In this document: one piece after another, positions 8,151 through 15,510 of the stretch | Layout of the letters: each line of letters begins with the position of its first letter | How positions within the stretch are numbered: position 1 is the first letter of the stretch | Assembly (NCBI GenBank): GCA_002782905.1 | Contig: PFJA01000079.1 | Coordinates: 1 to 21,576 of the forward strand | Direction of reading: 5' to 3' | DNA from: Lysobacterales bacterium CG_4_10_14_3_um_filter_64_11 | Lineage (GTDB): Bacteria > Pseudomonadota > Gammaproteobacteria > Xanthomonadales > Xanthomonadaceae | DNA: 21,576 nucleotides | The notes under the pieces: model-generated | Database searches by the model: none | Told to the model about the DNA's origin: nothing | What the model saw: only the letters and a program-made list of their open reading frames with translations | Translations under genes and position numbers: made by a program

Positions 8151-8402
8151 GAGCGTAAAACAGAATGGTCCGCAAAGGACGCGAAGCGCAAAGGTGAGCG
8201 CCAAGAACATTCCGGTGTGGATGTCGGTTCCACCGCTACGCGGTGCCCCGGGTTTCGGCCCGTTGGGCCTCTACCCGGGCTACCACGGCACATTGCGACA
8301 TGGTGGTGGGATGAAGCGGAAAAGCGGAGCTGTAGCGCACGGATGCGCGGTCGAGTGCGACAACGCGCCGTAAAGCACGCCGAGCATCGCAGCCGAGCCT
8401 GC
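8151..8402 (+). repeat. Dispersed ~252-bp repeat, copy A
   Basis: This segment aligns over its whole length with 17188-17440 in the same orientation. Both begin at GAGCGTAAA and end at GAACCTGC or GAGCCTGC; the flanks outside do not match. Shared landmarks in order are CGCAAAGGACG, AAAGGTGAGCGCCAAG, TTCCGGTGTGGATGTCG, a CCCGGGT hairpin at 8247-8279, CTACCACGGCACATTGCGAC, GGGATGAAGCGGAAAAGCGG and GTAAAGCACGCCGAGC. Short open frames cross it on both strands, but differences between the copies do not look codon-biased, so I do not call a gene. No terminal inverted repeat or target duplication was found. Confidence 0.8.
8247..8279. repeat. CCCGGGTT-type nested hairpin (H1), inside dispersed repeat copy A
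   Basis: Outer arms CCCGGGT (8247-8253) and ACCCGGG (8273-8279) pair; inside them GGCCC and GGGCC pair around a GTT triloop. It is followed by CTACCACGG, as in most other members of the family. One outer base pair is lost compared with the copy at 17285-17317. Confidence 0.7.
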
Positions 8403-8515
8403 GTGCGACCCGGCGCAAGGCGTTTTCGGCCCTCTTCGCCCTGAAAAGGGAATCGCCGGCCGCAGGCCGGTGAAAGCTTTGCTTTACGGACAGCTGCTGT
8501 CGAACATGCGCTTGC

Positions 8516-9349
8516 TTACGTCGCCGCTGCGCCGCCCGCTTGTTGATCGCGCAGCAGGATTTGCTCGGCCAGCTCGCGGTCGGCCACGCTGTCCACATCC
8601 ACGGCGGCGCGCGCGATCGGCAGTTCCACGAACGAAACCTGACAACCGGCCTTGCGCGAGAGCACGGCAAAGGCATCGGCACTGCGCAGGCGGCCGAGCT
8701 GATAACGCAGCAGCGTGAGCAGGCCCAGATGGCGGGCAATTTTCCACGGCCGCTTGCGCAAGGCTTCCACTTCACGCCAGAACAGCAGCGCCTTGATCCC
8801 GCGCTCGCGGCGCACGCAAAACAGGTTGCTGCCGCAGTAGCCGCCATCGGCAAAGCGCAACACGGTGCGCTTGCTCTCCGGAAACGCGGCGCGAACGCAG
8901 GCGTAAGGCACCAGCCCGACCACGAAGTCGGCATCGCTTGCCAACGCGCGTTCGCAGAAGGCATCGATGGTGGTGCCGGTGAGCAGGGCATGATCGGCGG
9001 TAGTGAGCAGTGCCGGGTAACTATCAAGTTGTGCAAGCGCAGCGACGGCGCTCGCCGCAGGGCCGGACGCGGGAGGCAGCCAGCGGATGTCGCCAGGCGC
9101 AAGCAACGCCTGCAAATGCGAGCTGTGCTCGATGATCGACCGTGCTGGGCCGCACAGCAGCCCGTTCGCGGTGCAGGTGCTGGCGCGCAGCGCGGCGAAA
9201 ACGCGGGCAATGGCAGTCTGTCCGGCGACATCGACCAACACCCCGGCCGCGACCCGCATTGCCTGCGCCAATGCGCTTCCGCCTGGTCGCTCGCCAGCCA
9301 ACACCACGAAACCCAGCTTGCAATCCGATAGCGTTGCGCTCGCCATCAT
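8516..9349 (-). CDS. MobA-like NTP transferase domain protein, unassigned substrate
   Basis: The 277-residue protein looks like a GT-A-fold nucleotidyltransferase of the MobA/GlmU type. It opens with a strand and glycine-rich turn (FVVLAGERPGGSALAQA), continues with VAGQTAIARV in the place of the usual xPVAGxPMLxRV, and has TTADHALLT, where the Asp would bind the metal and nucleotide. The C-terminal VDVDSVADRELAE fits the VDTxxDL-like end of such enzymes. The lysine normally found after the glycine loop appears to be missing, so activity is uncertain. The start overlaps the stop of the upstream GNAT gene in an ATGA; two ATGs stand in tandem and either may be used. The substrate is unknown; lipid or cell-surface precursor activation is only a guess from the neighbour. 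Confidence 0.65.
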   Translation of the reverse strand: MMASATLSDCKLGFVVLAGERPGGSALAQAMRVAAGVLVDVAGQTAIARVFAALRASTCTANGLLCGPARSIIEHSSHLQALLAPGDIRWLPPASGPAASAVAALAQLDSYPALLTTADHALLTGTTIDAFCERALASDADFVVGLVPYACVRAAFPESKRTVLRFADGGYCGSNLFCVRRERGIKALLFWREVEALRKRPWKIARHLGLLTLLRYQLGRLRSADAFAVLSRKAGCQVSFVELPIARAAVDVDSVADRELAEQILLRDQQAGGAAAT

Positions 9350-10485
9350 CTCAGCGCCTTGTCGAACATCCGGTAGCGTTTGCTGATCTCGCCGCCGAGG
9401 CTTTCGATGATGTTGCGCATGCCCTGGTTGTCTTCAAGAATCCACGACATCTCGGCGCGCTCGACGCCCATGCGCAGTGCGGCGGGCAGGCCCGCCTTGA
9501 TAACCGCGTACGCCAGCGTCGGGCCCAGACGGGTGTGGTGGAAGCGCTTGCGCACCCCCATCAGCGACACCCGCACCGATTTCGGGAAGCGCACCTTCAG
9601 TCGCCACAGCAGTTTTGCCCAGGCAAACGGCAGCAGCTTGCCGCCCAGATCGGCGATCGCTTCATTGATGTTCGGCATGAACGCCATGAACGCCACTGGC
9701 TCGCCGTCTATCTCGGCAATCTGGATGAAGTCGGCCGGAATCAACGGCAGCAGCTCGGTGCCGATGGCGGCAAACTCGGCTTCGGTAAACGGCACGAAAC
9801 TCCAGTTTTCCGACCAGGCATCGTTGAACAGGTCGCGCAGCACTTCCAGATCGGCGGCCTTGCGCGCGCGGTTGAACGGGCGCACGTGGATATCCTTGGC
9901 GAACCGGACCAGCAGGTTTTCCAGATTGGATGGCCGGCTGAACGGAAGGCCCATTTCGTAGGCCAGCAGATCCTTGACGCCGGCATAACCCAAGTCGAGC
10001 AGACGGCGTTCATAGTAACGCGTGGCGTGACCCATCATCAGGTAGGGTGGGGTGTCGAAACCCTCAACCAACAGCCCGGATTCCTGATTGACGCTGAGGC
10101 TGAACGGGCCACGCACGCGCGCCATGCCGTGTTCGCGCAGCCAGGCCTCGGCCGTGGCGAACAGCGCATTGAACACTGCGGGGTCGTCGGGTGCTTCGAG
10201 GAAGCCGAAGAAGCCGGTTTGATCGTGGTAACGATCCAGATGCAGTTGATCGATCTGTGCACTGATCCGGCCGATCGGTTTGCCATCGCGGTAGGCCACC
10301 CAGAGCTGCCACTGCGCGTGTTCGGACAGGGGTTGCGCAGGCGCCAGTGCCTGGCGCCGCTCGAAACGCAGCGGTGGTACCCAGTTCGGGTCGCTGCGGT
10401 AGATTGCAAACGGCACCGCGATGAAGTCATCGAGGCCATTGCGGTCGCTGACCGCGAGGATGTGTAAAGGGGGGAGGCTGGTCAT
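9346..10485 (-). CDS. YghO-like GNAT-superfamily acyltransferase, unassigned substrate
   Basis: The 379-residue protein matches the large GNAT-fold group typified by YghO. Its N-terminus holds the characteristic FIAVPFAIYRSDPNWVPPL pattern followed by HAQWQLWVAYRDGKPIGRISA, a GNAT core strand. A GPFSLSVNQESGLLVEGF stretch and the C-terminal ILEDNQGMRNIIESLGGEI are also typical; the latter is the acyl-CoA side of the fold. As I recall, the GNAT-type bacterial ceramide synthases belong near this group, so an N-acyl lipid role is possible, but no serine palmitoyltransferase gene is in the window. It is the first gene of a minus-strand pair with the NTP transferase, with a 4-base overlap. No clear ribosome binding site precedes the ATG. 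Confidence 0.65.
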   Translation of the reverse strand: MTSLPPLHILAVSDRNGLDDFIAVPFAIYRSDPNWVPPLRFERRQALAPAQPLSEHAQWQLWVAYRDGKPIGRISAQIDQLHLDRYHDQTGFFGFLEAPDDPAVFNALFATAEAWLREHGMARVRGPFSLSVNQESGLLVEGFDTPPYLMMGHATRYYERRLLDLGYAGVKDLLAYEMGLPFSRPSNLENLLVRFAKDIHVRPFNRARKAADLEVLRDLFNDAWSENWSFVPFTEAEFAAIGTELLPLIPADFIQIAEIDGEPVAFMAFMPNINEAIADLGGKLLPFAWAKLLWRLKVRFPKSVRVSLMGVRKRFHHTRLGPTLAYAVIKAGLPAALRMGVERAEMSWILEDNQGMRNIIESLGGEISKRYRMFDKALR

Positions 10486-10544
10486 GGAGCGAAGTTTGCC
10501 AGAAAAGGCTTGCGCGCGGCGGCGATTGACCGGTGCACGGTTGT

Positions 10545-10775
10545 GGGTTTCGATGGTCGCGTGAACGGGTGCGGGGTCGCGGGTTTCGATGGTCGCGTGA
10601 ACGGGTGCGGGGCCCCGGGTTTCGAGGGTCGTGGTAATAAACGGGGTGCGGGGGCGCGGGTTTCGAGGGTCGTGGTAATAAACGGGGTGCGGGGTCGCGG
10701 GTTTCGTGGGTCGTGGTAATAAACGGGGTGCGGGGGCGCGGGTTTCGAGGGCCGCGTGAACGGGTGCGGGGTCCC
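10545..10775. repeat. Mosaic tandem array: six units of 36 or 41 bp
   Basis: Each unit starts with GGGTTTCG and ends in GCGGGG plus four variable bases. Units 1 (10545-10580), 2 (10581-10616) and 6 (10740-10775) are the 36-bp form with GCGTGAACGGGTGCGGGG. Units 3 (10617-10657), 4 (10658-10698) and 5 (10699-10739) are a 41-bp form with GTGGTAATAAACGGGGTGCG. The order is short-short-long-long-long-short, and units of the same type differ by very few bases, as expected from recent slippage or unequal exchange. Confidence 0.9.
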
Positions 10776-10801
10776 GGGTTTCGGCTTCGCCTCAACCCGG
10801 G
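10773..10801. repeat. CCCGGGTT-type nested hairpin (H2) closing the tandem array
   Basis: CCCGGGTT (10773-10780) pairs with AACCCGGG (10794-10801); inside, GGC pairs with GCC around a TTC triloop, with TC on both sides as internal loop. Its left arm GGGTTTCG is the same sequence that begins every tandem unit upstream, so the array may have grown out of this element. Confidence 0.75.
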
Positions 10802-10940
10802 CTACTGGGGGTTTTTGGCGTGCATCGGTGTCGGGTTGCGCACGATGTGGTAACTCAGGATTTTGCGCGCAGCCGCGGTGAACGGTTGTCTCGCGGCTCA
10901 GCCGAGCGCTGAATGTGCAGCCAAGTGCGACGCACTACAC

Positions 10941-10946
10941 TAGAAT
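10941..10946 (+). promoter_or_regulatory. Candidate -10 box for a leaderless dadA-like transcript
   Basis: TAGAAT at 10941-10946 ends 6 bases before the ATG at 10953, so initiation at the usual distance would fall on or next to the start codon. No Shine-Dalgarno sequence precedes the ATG, which supports a leaderless message. An overlapping TACACT at 10936-10941 is a second option. The -35 region is weak in both cases. Confidence 0.4.
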
Positions 10947-10952
10947 GCGACC

Positions 10953-12203
10953 ATGACGGATTCTTCCGATGTGCTCATTCTCGGCGGCGGCGTGGTTGGC
11001 CTGTGTTGCGCCCACTATTTGCTGCAGGCCGGGCGGCAAGTGCGTGTGCTTGAACAGGGCTTGGTGGGTTGTGGCAGCTCACACGGCAATTGCGGCACGC
11101 TGACCCCCAGCCACGCCACGCCACTGGCAGCGCCGGGCATGATCGGCCAGGCATTGCGCTGGATGTTCAAGCCCGATGCGCCGTTTTATGTGCGCCCGCG
11201 CTGGGATCCGGCATTGGCGCGCTGGCTGTTGGCATTTTCGCGGCGCTGCAATCTCGACGACTGGCTGCGCACCGGTGAGGCCAAGGCGCGCGTACTCAGG
11301 CGTTCGCGCGCGTTGATCGAGGCCCTGGTGCGTGAGCAGCAATTGGATTGCGAGTTCAGTGCGAGCGGTCTGCTCTATGTGTTTCGCAACCACGAGGCGA
11401 TGGCCAAGGCCAGCGACGAGGTGCCGGTGCTGGCACGTTTTGGCGTGCGCGCCGAAAGCTGGGATGGCCGTCGACTGGCTTCCGAGGAACCGGCGTTGTT
11501 GCCGGGCATGGCCGGCGCCTTGCACTTCCCGGGCGATGCCCGGCTGCGGCCGGATCGCTATGCCGCGGAGTTGGCGCGTGTGGTGCGCGCCCACGGCGGG
11601 GTGATCGAAGAACGCTGCCGGGTGGTGGGGTTTGCGCGCGACGGCGATCGCGTCAGTGCCGTGCATACCGAGCGTGGCCCGCGCCGTGGCCGCGACATTG
11701 TGTTCGCGCTCGGCGCTTGGTCGCCCACCGTTGCCCGCCAGCTCGGCCTGAACTTGCCGATCCAACCCGGCAAAGGCTATTCGATCACCTACACCCGGCC
11801 AGCACAGGCACCCAATCGGCCGCTGGTGCTCAAGGAGCGCAGCGTTTGCGTCACCACCTGGCGCGATGGCTTCCGGCTGGGCAGCACCATGGAGTTTTCC
11901 GGCTACAACAGTGGCCTGAACCCAACCCGTCTGCGTGCGCTGGTGCGTGGTGCCCGCGAATACCTGCACACGCCCGAAGGCCCCGAGCACGTCGAGGACT
12001 GGTACGGTTGGCGGCCGATGACGATCGATGACCTGCCATTCATCGGTGTAGCGCCGGGCATGCGCAACCTGATGCTGGCCACCGGCCACGGCATGATGGG
12101 CGTTGGCATGTCGGCGGTCACTGGCCATCTGGTGGCCGATCTGCTGTGCCGGCGCGAACCGATCATCGACCCGGCGTTGTGTGCGCCGGAGAGGATACTG
12201 TAA
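10953..12203 (+). CDS. FAD-dependent D-amino-acid dehydrogenase-like oxidoreductase (DadA/DAO family)
   Basis: The 416-residue protein is a DAO-family flavoenzyme that would oxidise a D-amino acid or a related amine, passing electrons to the respiratory chain rather than to oxygen. The N-terminal FAD motif is VLILGGGVVGLCCAHYLLQAG with the acidic LEQ end of strand 2. The C-terminal GWRPMTIDDLPFIGVAPGMRNLML and TGHGMMGVGMSAVTGHLVADLL are the DAO signatures. The length fits DadA and D-hydroxyproline dehydrogenase-type enzymes. The substrate cannot be told from the sequence, and no racemase or epimerase gene is adjacent. The start has a -10 box but no ribosome binding site. The stop overlaps the next start by one base (TAATG), so it is cotranscribed with glutathione reductase. 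Confidence 0.8.
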   Translation: MTDSSDVLILGGGVVGLCCAHYLLQAGRQVRVLEQGLVGCGSSHGNCGTLTPSHATPLAAPGMIGQALRWMFKPDAPFYVRPRWDPALARWLLAFSRRCNLDDWLRTGEAKARVLRRSRALIEALVREQQLDCEFSASGLLYVFRNHEAMAKASDEVPVLARFGVRAESWDGRRLASEEPALLPGMAGALHFPGDARLRPDRYAAELARVVRAHGGVIEERCRVVGFARDGDRVSAVHTERGPRRGRDIVFALGAWSPTVARQLGLNLPIQPGKGYSITYTRPAQAPNRPLVLKERSVCVTTWRDGFRLGSTMEFSGYNSGLNPTRLRALVRGAREYLHTPEGPEHVEDWYGWRPMTIDDLPFIGVAPGMRNLMLATGHGMMGVGMSAVTGHLVADLLCRREPIIDPALCAPERIL

Positions 12204-13552
12204 TGGCAACAGCGGCGTTTGATCTGATCGTTCTCGGCGCCGGCTCCGGCGGTATTGCCGGTGCCATTCGCGCGGCGCGTCATGGCGCGCGGGTCGCCAT
12301 CCTCGAACCGCATGCGCTGGGCGGTACCTGCGTCAACGTGGGCTGCGTGCCGAAAAAGGCGATGTGGCTGGCGGCGGAGTTGGCCGAGGCGCAGCAGCTT
12401 GCCGGGGAACTCGGCTTCAACGGGCAATCCGTGGCGCTGGATTGGCCGGCGTTCATCGCACGCCGGCAGCAGTACATCAGCAACATCCACGCCAGCTACC
12501 GCAAACGCTTCGATGAGCTTGGCATCAGCGTGATTGCTGAGCGCGGCGAATTGCTGGGCAATGGCAGGGTACACGCCGGCACGCAGGATCTGTCGGCGAC
12601 GCATGTGCTGATCGCAACCGGTGGCCATGCGCGCCGGCCCGACATCACAGGTAATGAACATGGCATCGATTCCGATGGCTTTTTCGGCTTGCGTGCGGCG
12701 CCGCGCAAGGTGGCGGTGATCGGTGCCGGCTACATCGCGGTCGAGCTGGCCGGTGTGCTGCGCGCGCTTGGCTCCGAGGTGCATCTGCTGGTGCGCGGCG
12801 AGCGCCTGCTGCGCCCGTTCGATCACGACATCGGCGATGCCCTGCGCGAAGCGATGCAGACACGAGGAATCGACATCGTGTTCGGGCACGAGCTCGATCA
12901 GGTCAGTCGGGATGCCGACGGTATCCGTGTGCATTGCCGCAATGGCGATGTTGCCGGCGGGTTCGATTGTCTGCTGTGGGCGGTGGGGCGGTCACCAAAT
13001 GTCACCGGCATTGGCCTCGATGCAGCGTCGGTTGCGCTGGATGGCCAGGGTTTCATCGCGGTTGATGAGTGGCAGAACACCTCGGCAAAAAATGTCTACG
13101 CGGTAGGCGATGTCACCGATTGTCCGGCGCTCACGCCGGTGGCGATTGCCGCCGCACGGCGGCTGATGGATCGTGTGTTCGGCGGCAAGCCCAAAGCCAG
13201 GCTGGATTACCGCAACATTCCCAGCGTGGTGTTTGCGCACCCGCCGATCGGCAGCATTGGCCTGACCGAAGCGCAGGCACGTGCCGCGCATGGTGATGCG
13301 GTAACGATTTACCGCAGCCGCTTCCGGCCGATGCTCGGCGCGCTCGCTGGCCATGCCGAGCGCTCATTGATGAAGCTGGTCTGCGTGGGCGATGACGAGC
13401 GCGTGCTCGGCATTCATTTGCTCGGCCCGGGCAGTGATGAGATTTTGCAAGGCTTTGCGGTAGCGGTGAAGATGGGCGCGTGCAAGCGCGATTTCGACGA
13501 TACCGTGGCGATCCACCCCACCGCTGCCGAGGAATTGGTGTTGATGGGGTGA
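12203..13552 (+). CDS. gor: Glutathione-disulfide reductase Gor
   Basis: Gor keeps glutathione reduced using NADPH. The 449-residue protein has the FAD motif LGAGSGGIAGAIRAA, the redox-active pair Cys43/Cys48 in GGTCVNVGCVPKK, and the NADPH site GAGYIAVELAG followed by VRGERLLRPFD. The two arginines there align with the NADPH-selecting arginines of E. coli Gor, against an NADH-using lipoamide dehydrogenase. The second FAD segment (NVYAVGDV) and the C-terminal HPTAAEEL with the catalytic histidine are present. ATG 12203 overlaps the upstream stop and has GGAGAGGA 7 bases before it; an in-frame extension upstream lacks similarity. The gene is convergent with the permease, 28 bases away. Trypanothione-like or mycothione reductases are less likely. 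Confidence 0.9.
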   Translation: MATAAFDLIVLGAGSGGIAGAIRAARHGARVAILEPHALGGTCVNVGCVPKKAMWLAAELAEAQQLAGELGFNGQSVALDWPAFIARRQQYISNIHASYRKRFDELGISVIAERGELLGNGRVHAGTQDLSATHVLIATGGHARRPDITGNEHGIDSDGFFGLRAAPRKVAVIGAGYIAVELAGVLRALGSEVHLLVRGERLLRPFDHDIGDALREAMQTRGIDIVFGHELDQVSRDADGIRVHCRNGDVAGGFDCLLWAVGRSPNVTGIGLDAASVALDGQGFIAVDEWQNTSAKNVYAVGDVTDCPALTPVAIAAARRLMDRVFGGKPKARLDYRNIPSVVFAHPPIGSIGLTEAQARAAHGDAVTIYRSRFRPMLGALAGHAERSLMKLVCVGDDERVLGIHLLGPGSDEILQGFAVAVKMGACKRDFDDTVAIHPTAAEELVLMG

Positions 13553-13580
13553 TCGGATCGTCGCGCCTCGACGGTTGCGT

Positions 13581-15416
13581 TCAAAACACCAGATTGACCA
13601 TTGCCAGCACTATCGACAGGTAGATAAAAGTGAGCGGCAGGCCGAGTTTGAGCAGGTCGCGCGAGGCAAATCCGGCTGGGCCCATGATTACCGACAGCAC
13701 CGGGTTGGATGGGCTGAGGAAATTGTTGGATGCCGATAGCGCGACGACCAGCGCGAACACGGTCGGGTCGCCGCCCACCGCGAGGGCAAAGTTGATCGCC
13801 AGCGGCACCATCACCACGGTAGCGCCGACATGGCTGATCACCAGCCCGAAGGCCGTGGTGAGCAAGCCGATGACTGCTTGCAGCACCCACAGCGGCAAGT
13901 TCGGGCCGAGGTGGTCGAGTACCCGTTGCGACAGCCAGGCGGCGGTCCCGGTGGAGTCCATCGCCCAACCCAGCGGAATCAGCCCGGCCATCAGGAACAC
14001 GGTCTTCCAGTTGACCGCCGCATAGGCCTCATCCATGTTGAGCACGCCCAGCACCAACATGCCGGCAGCGCCGGTCATCAGCGCCAGCGGCACCGGCAAT
14101 TCCGCCGTAACCGCCAGCCCCAGCGCCAGCGCGAACACGAACATCGCGTGCCACAGTTTGTGCGGGCGCTGTTCGTCCTTGGGGTAGTCGGTGACCACCA
14201 CGAAATCGCGCTTTTCTGCGGCCAGCGCGAGGTCTGTCCAAATGCTGTGCAACACCAGCATGTCGCCGGCCTTGATCGGAATCTGGCGGATATCCTCGCG
14301 CCAAATCTTGCCTTCGCGATTGATCGCCAGCGGGCTGATGCCGAGCCGGCGACGCAGTTGCAGGTCGGCCGGGGTCTTGCCGATGAAACGCGAGGTGGGT
14401 GGCACCACCGCTTCGGAGATACCGGCACGTGCCGGGTTGAACAGATCGGCCAGTTGCCGCAACCGCGGCGCCAGCCGCAGCAGATTGTTCTGCGCGTAAT
14501 CATTGACTTGTTCGCGCGGCGCCATCACCCCGAGTACGCTGCCAACCCAGATCATGGTGTCGGCCGGTGGCGCCAGCCGCGCTTCGCCCGCGGTTTTTAC
14601 CGCCAGATACAGCGGTGCGTTTTTCTGTGCTTCGGCCTCGCCTACCGACATGCCCACCAGCGGGCTTTCCGAGGTTACCGTCAATTCCACCATGTCGCCG
14701 TCGATGCCGTAGGTACGGGCAAAGTAACTTTCGGTGCGCGCCGGGGTGACCGCGGGGTCGTCGCGGCTGCCCAGCCAGCGGCGGCCCACCCAGCGGAAAT
14801 ACAGCAGGCCGACCGCGAGCAGGGCAATGCCGATCGGCATCGGCGCGAACATCGTCAGCGGCTTGATGCTGGCCACGCCCGAGGGCAGGTTGCCGTTGGC
14901 GGCGATGAGCAGATCGTTGAGCAGGATCAGCGGCGAGTTGCCGACCATGGTCAGGCCGCTGCCCATGATGATGGCGGCCGCCACCGGTATCAGGATGCGC
15001 GCCAGCGACAGGCCGGTGCGGGCGGCGAGGCGTGAGGCGACCGGCAGGAACAGGGCGGCGACCGATGGGTTCTGCATCACCGCCGACAGGCTGCCGGCGA
15101 TTGCCGAGGTCATCAGGATCAGGCGTTCCTCGACGCCGCGCGAGGCGCGCAGCAAGGCCATCGCCAGACGATTGAGGACGCCGGTGCGGTCGAGCCCAGC
15201 GCCCAGAATCATGGTGGCAATCACGCTGATCACCGCGTTGCCGGAAAAGCCGCCGAACAATTGCCGTGCCGGCACCAGCCCGAGCAGGCCGATGGCAACC
15301 AGAACCACCAGCGCGGTGACGTCGGCGCGCAGTCGCTCGAAGGTGAACATCACCATAGTGAAGCCGACCAGACCGAGTACCAGCAGCATATCGGTCGTGA
15401 GTGCGTGCTCGGACAT
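13581..15416 (-). CDS. SLC13-family (DASS/CitT-like) permease with central TrkA-C-type domains
   Basis: The 611-residue membrane protein is probably a sodium-coupled anion transporter of the inner membrane. Hydrophobic segments form two halves, about residues 10-200 and 420-610. Between them is a soluble region with two RCK_C/TrkA-C-like repeats (about 215-310, with MVELTVTSESPLVGMSVGE, and about 320-400, with PADLQLRRRLGISPLAINREG). This layout is seen in many bacterial SLC13 permeases of sulfate or unknown specificity. The NPS motif occurs in both halves (MQNPSVAALFLPVA and SPSNPVLSVIMGPAGF), near where sodium and substrate bind in the family. The substrate cannot be given. The gene is 94 bases downstream of trmB on the same strand and may be read with it; no clear ribosome binding site is seen. 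Confidence 0.85.
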   Translation of the reverse strand: MSEHALTTDMLLVLGLVGFTMVMFTFERLRADVTALVVLVAIGLLGLVPARQLFGGFSGNAVISVIATMILGAGLDRTGVLNRLAMALLRASRGVEERLILMTSAIAGSLSAVMQNPSVAALFLPVASRLAARTGLSLARILIPVAAAIIMGSGLTMVGNSPLILLNDLLIAANGNLPSGVASIKPLTMFAPMPIGIALLAVGLLYFRWVGRRWLGSRDDPAVTPARTESYFARTYGIDGDMVELTVTSESPLVGMSVGEAEAQKNAPLYLAVKTAGEARLAPPADTMIWVGSVLGVMAPREQVNDYAQNNLLRLAPRLRQLADLFNPARAGISEAVVPPTSRFIGKTPADLQLRRRLGISPLAINREGKIWREDIRQIPIKAGDMLVLHSIWTDLALAAEKRDFVVVTDYPKDEQRPHKLWHAMFVFALALGLAVTAELPVPLALMTGAAGMLVLGVLNMDEAYAAVNWKTVFLMAGLIPLGWAMDSTGTAAWLSQRVLDHLGPNLPLWVLQAVIGLLTTAFGLVISHVGATVVMVPLAINFALAVGGDPTVFALVVALSASNNFLSPSNPVLSVIMGPAGFASRDLLKLGLPLTFIYLSIVLAMVNLVF

Positions 15417-15510
15417 GGGGCGTGGTCTGGCTCTCGGTCAGGTGGCGCGAATCGGTGGACTCAGGGTAACAGCGCACGCCGGGGCGCGGACACGCGGTGA
15501 ACGCGTCAGG

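Larger units (their letters stand above)
8065..8515. other. Non-coding region between holB and the minus-strand GNAT/NTP-transferase pair
   Basis: No credible gene. The first ~85 bases carry loose GGGACTC-type short repeats. Bases 8151-8402 are copy A of the dispersed repeat. The remainder has small hairpins that could end transcription from both sides: CCCT(8439-8442)/AGGG(8447-8450), CCGGCC(8456-8461)/GGCCGG(8465-8470) and AAAGC(8473-8477)/GCTTT(8481-8485). None has a clear T run on the plus strand. Confidence 0.6.
10486..10952. other. Non-coding region with tandem array and dadA-like promoter zone
   Basis: This 467-bp gap separates two divergently transcribed units. It holds about 60 bases with no recognised motif next to the GNAT start, a six-unit tandem array (10545-10775), a hairpin (10773-10801), and about 150 bases leading to the oxidoreductase, including a GGCT/AGCC mini-hairpin near 10895 and a -10 box at 10941. 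Short frames through the array on either strand are low-complexity artefacts of its G+C-rich repeats. Confidence 0.6.

Noticed and set aside
8217..8444. Small protein encoded in the dispersed repeat (similar frame at 17201-17443)
   Set aside because: Frames match in part between the copies, but the start regions differ and substitutions do not prefer third positions; such frames over repeats are commonly mis-annotated.
10545..10775. CRISPR array, because of regularly spaced repeats of 36-41 bp
   Set aside because: The units are directly adjacent, with no unique spacers, and no cas gene is present. It is a tandem repeat.
10427..10795. Minus-strand frame with Arg/Pro-rich 12-residue repeats over the array
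   Set aside because: Product of the tandem repeat; the unit length changes between 36 and 41 bp and so shifts frame, and no start context is present.
15417..15510. Possible riboswitch or terminator between trmB and the permease
   Set aside because: Only 94 bases, with no stable hairpin plus T run and no recognised aptamer pattern by eye.
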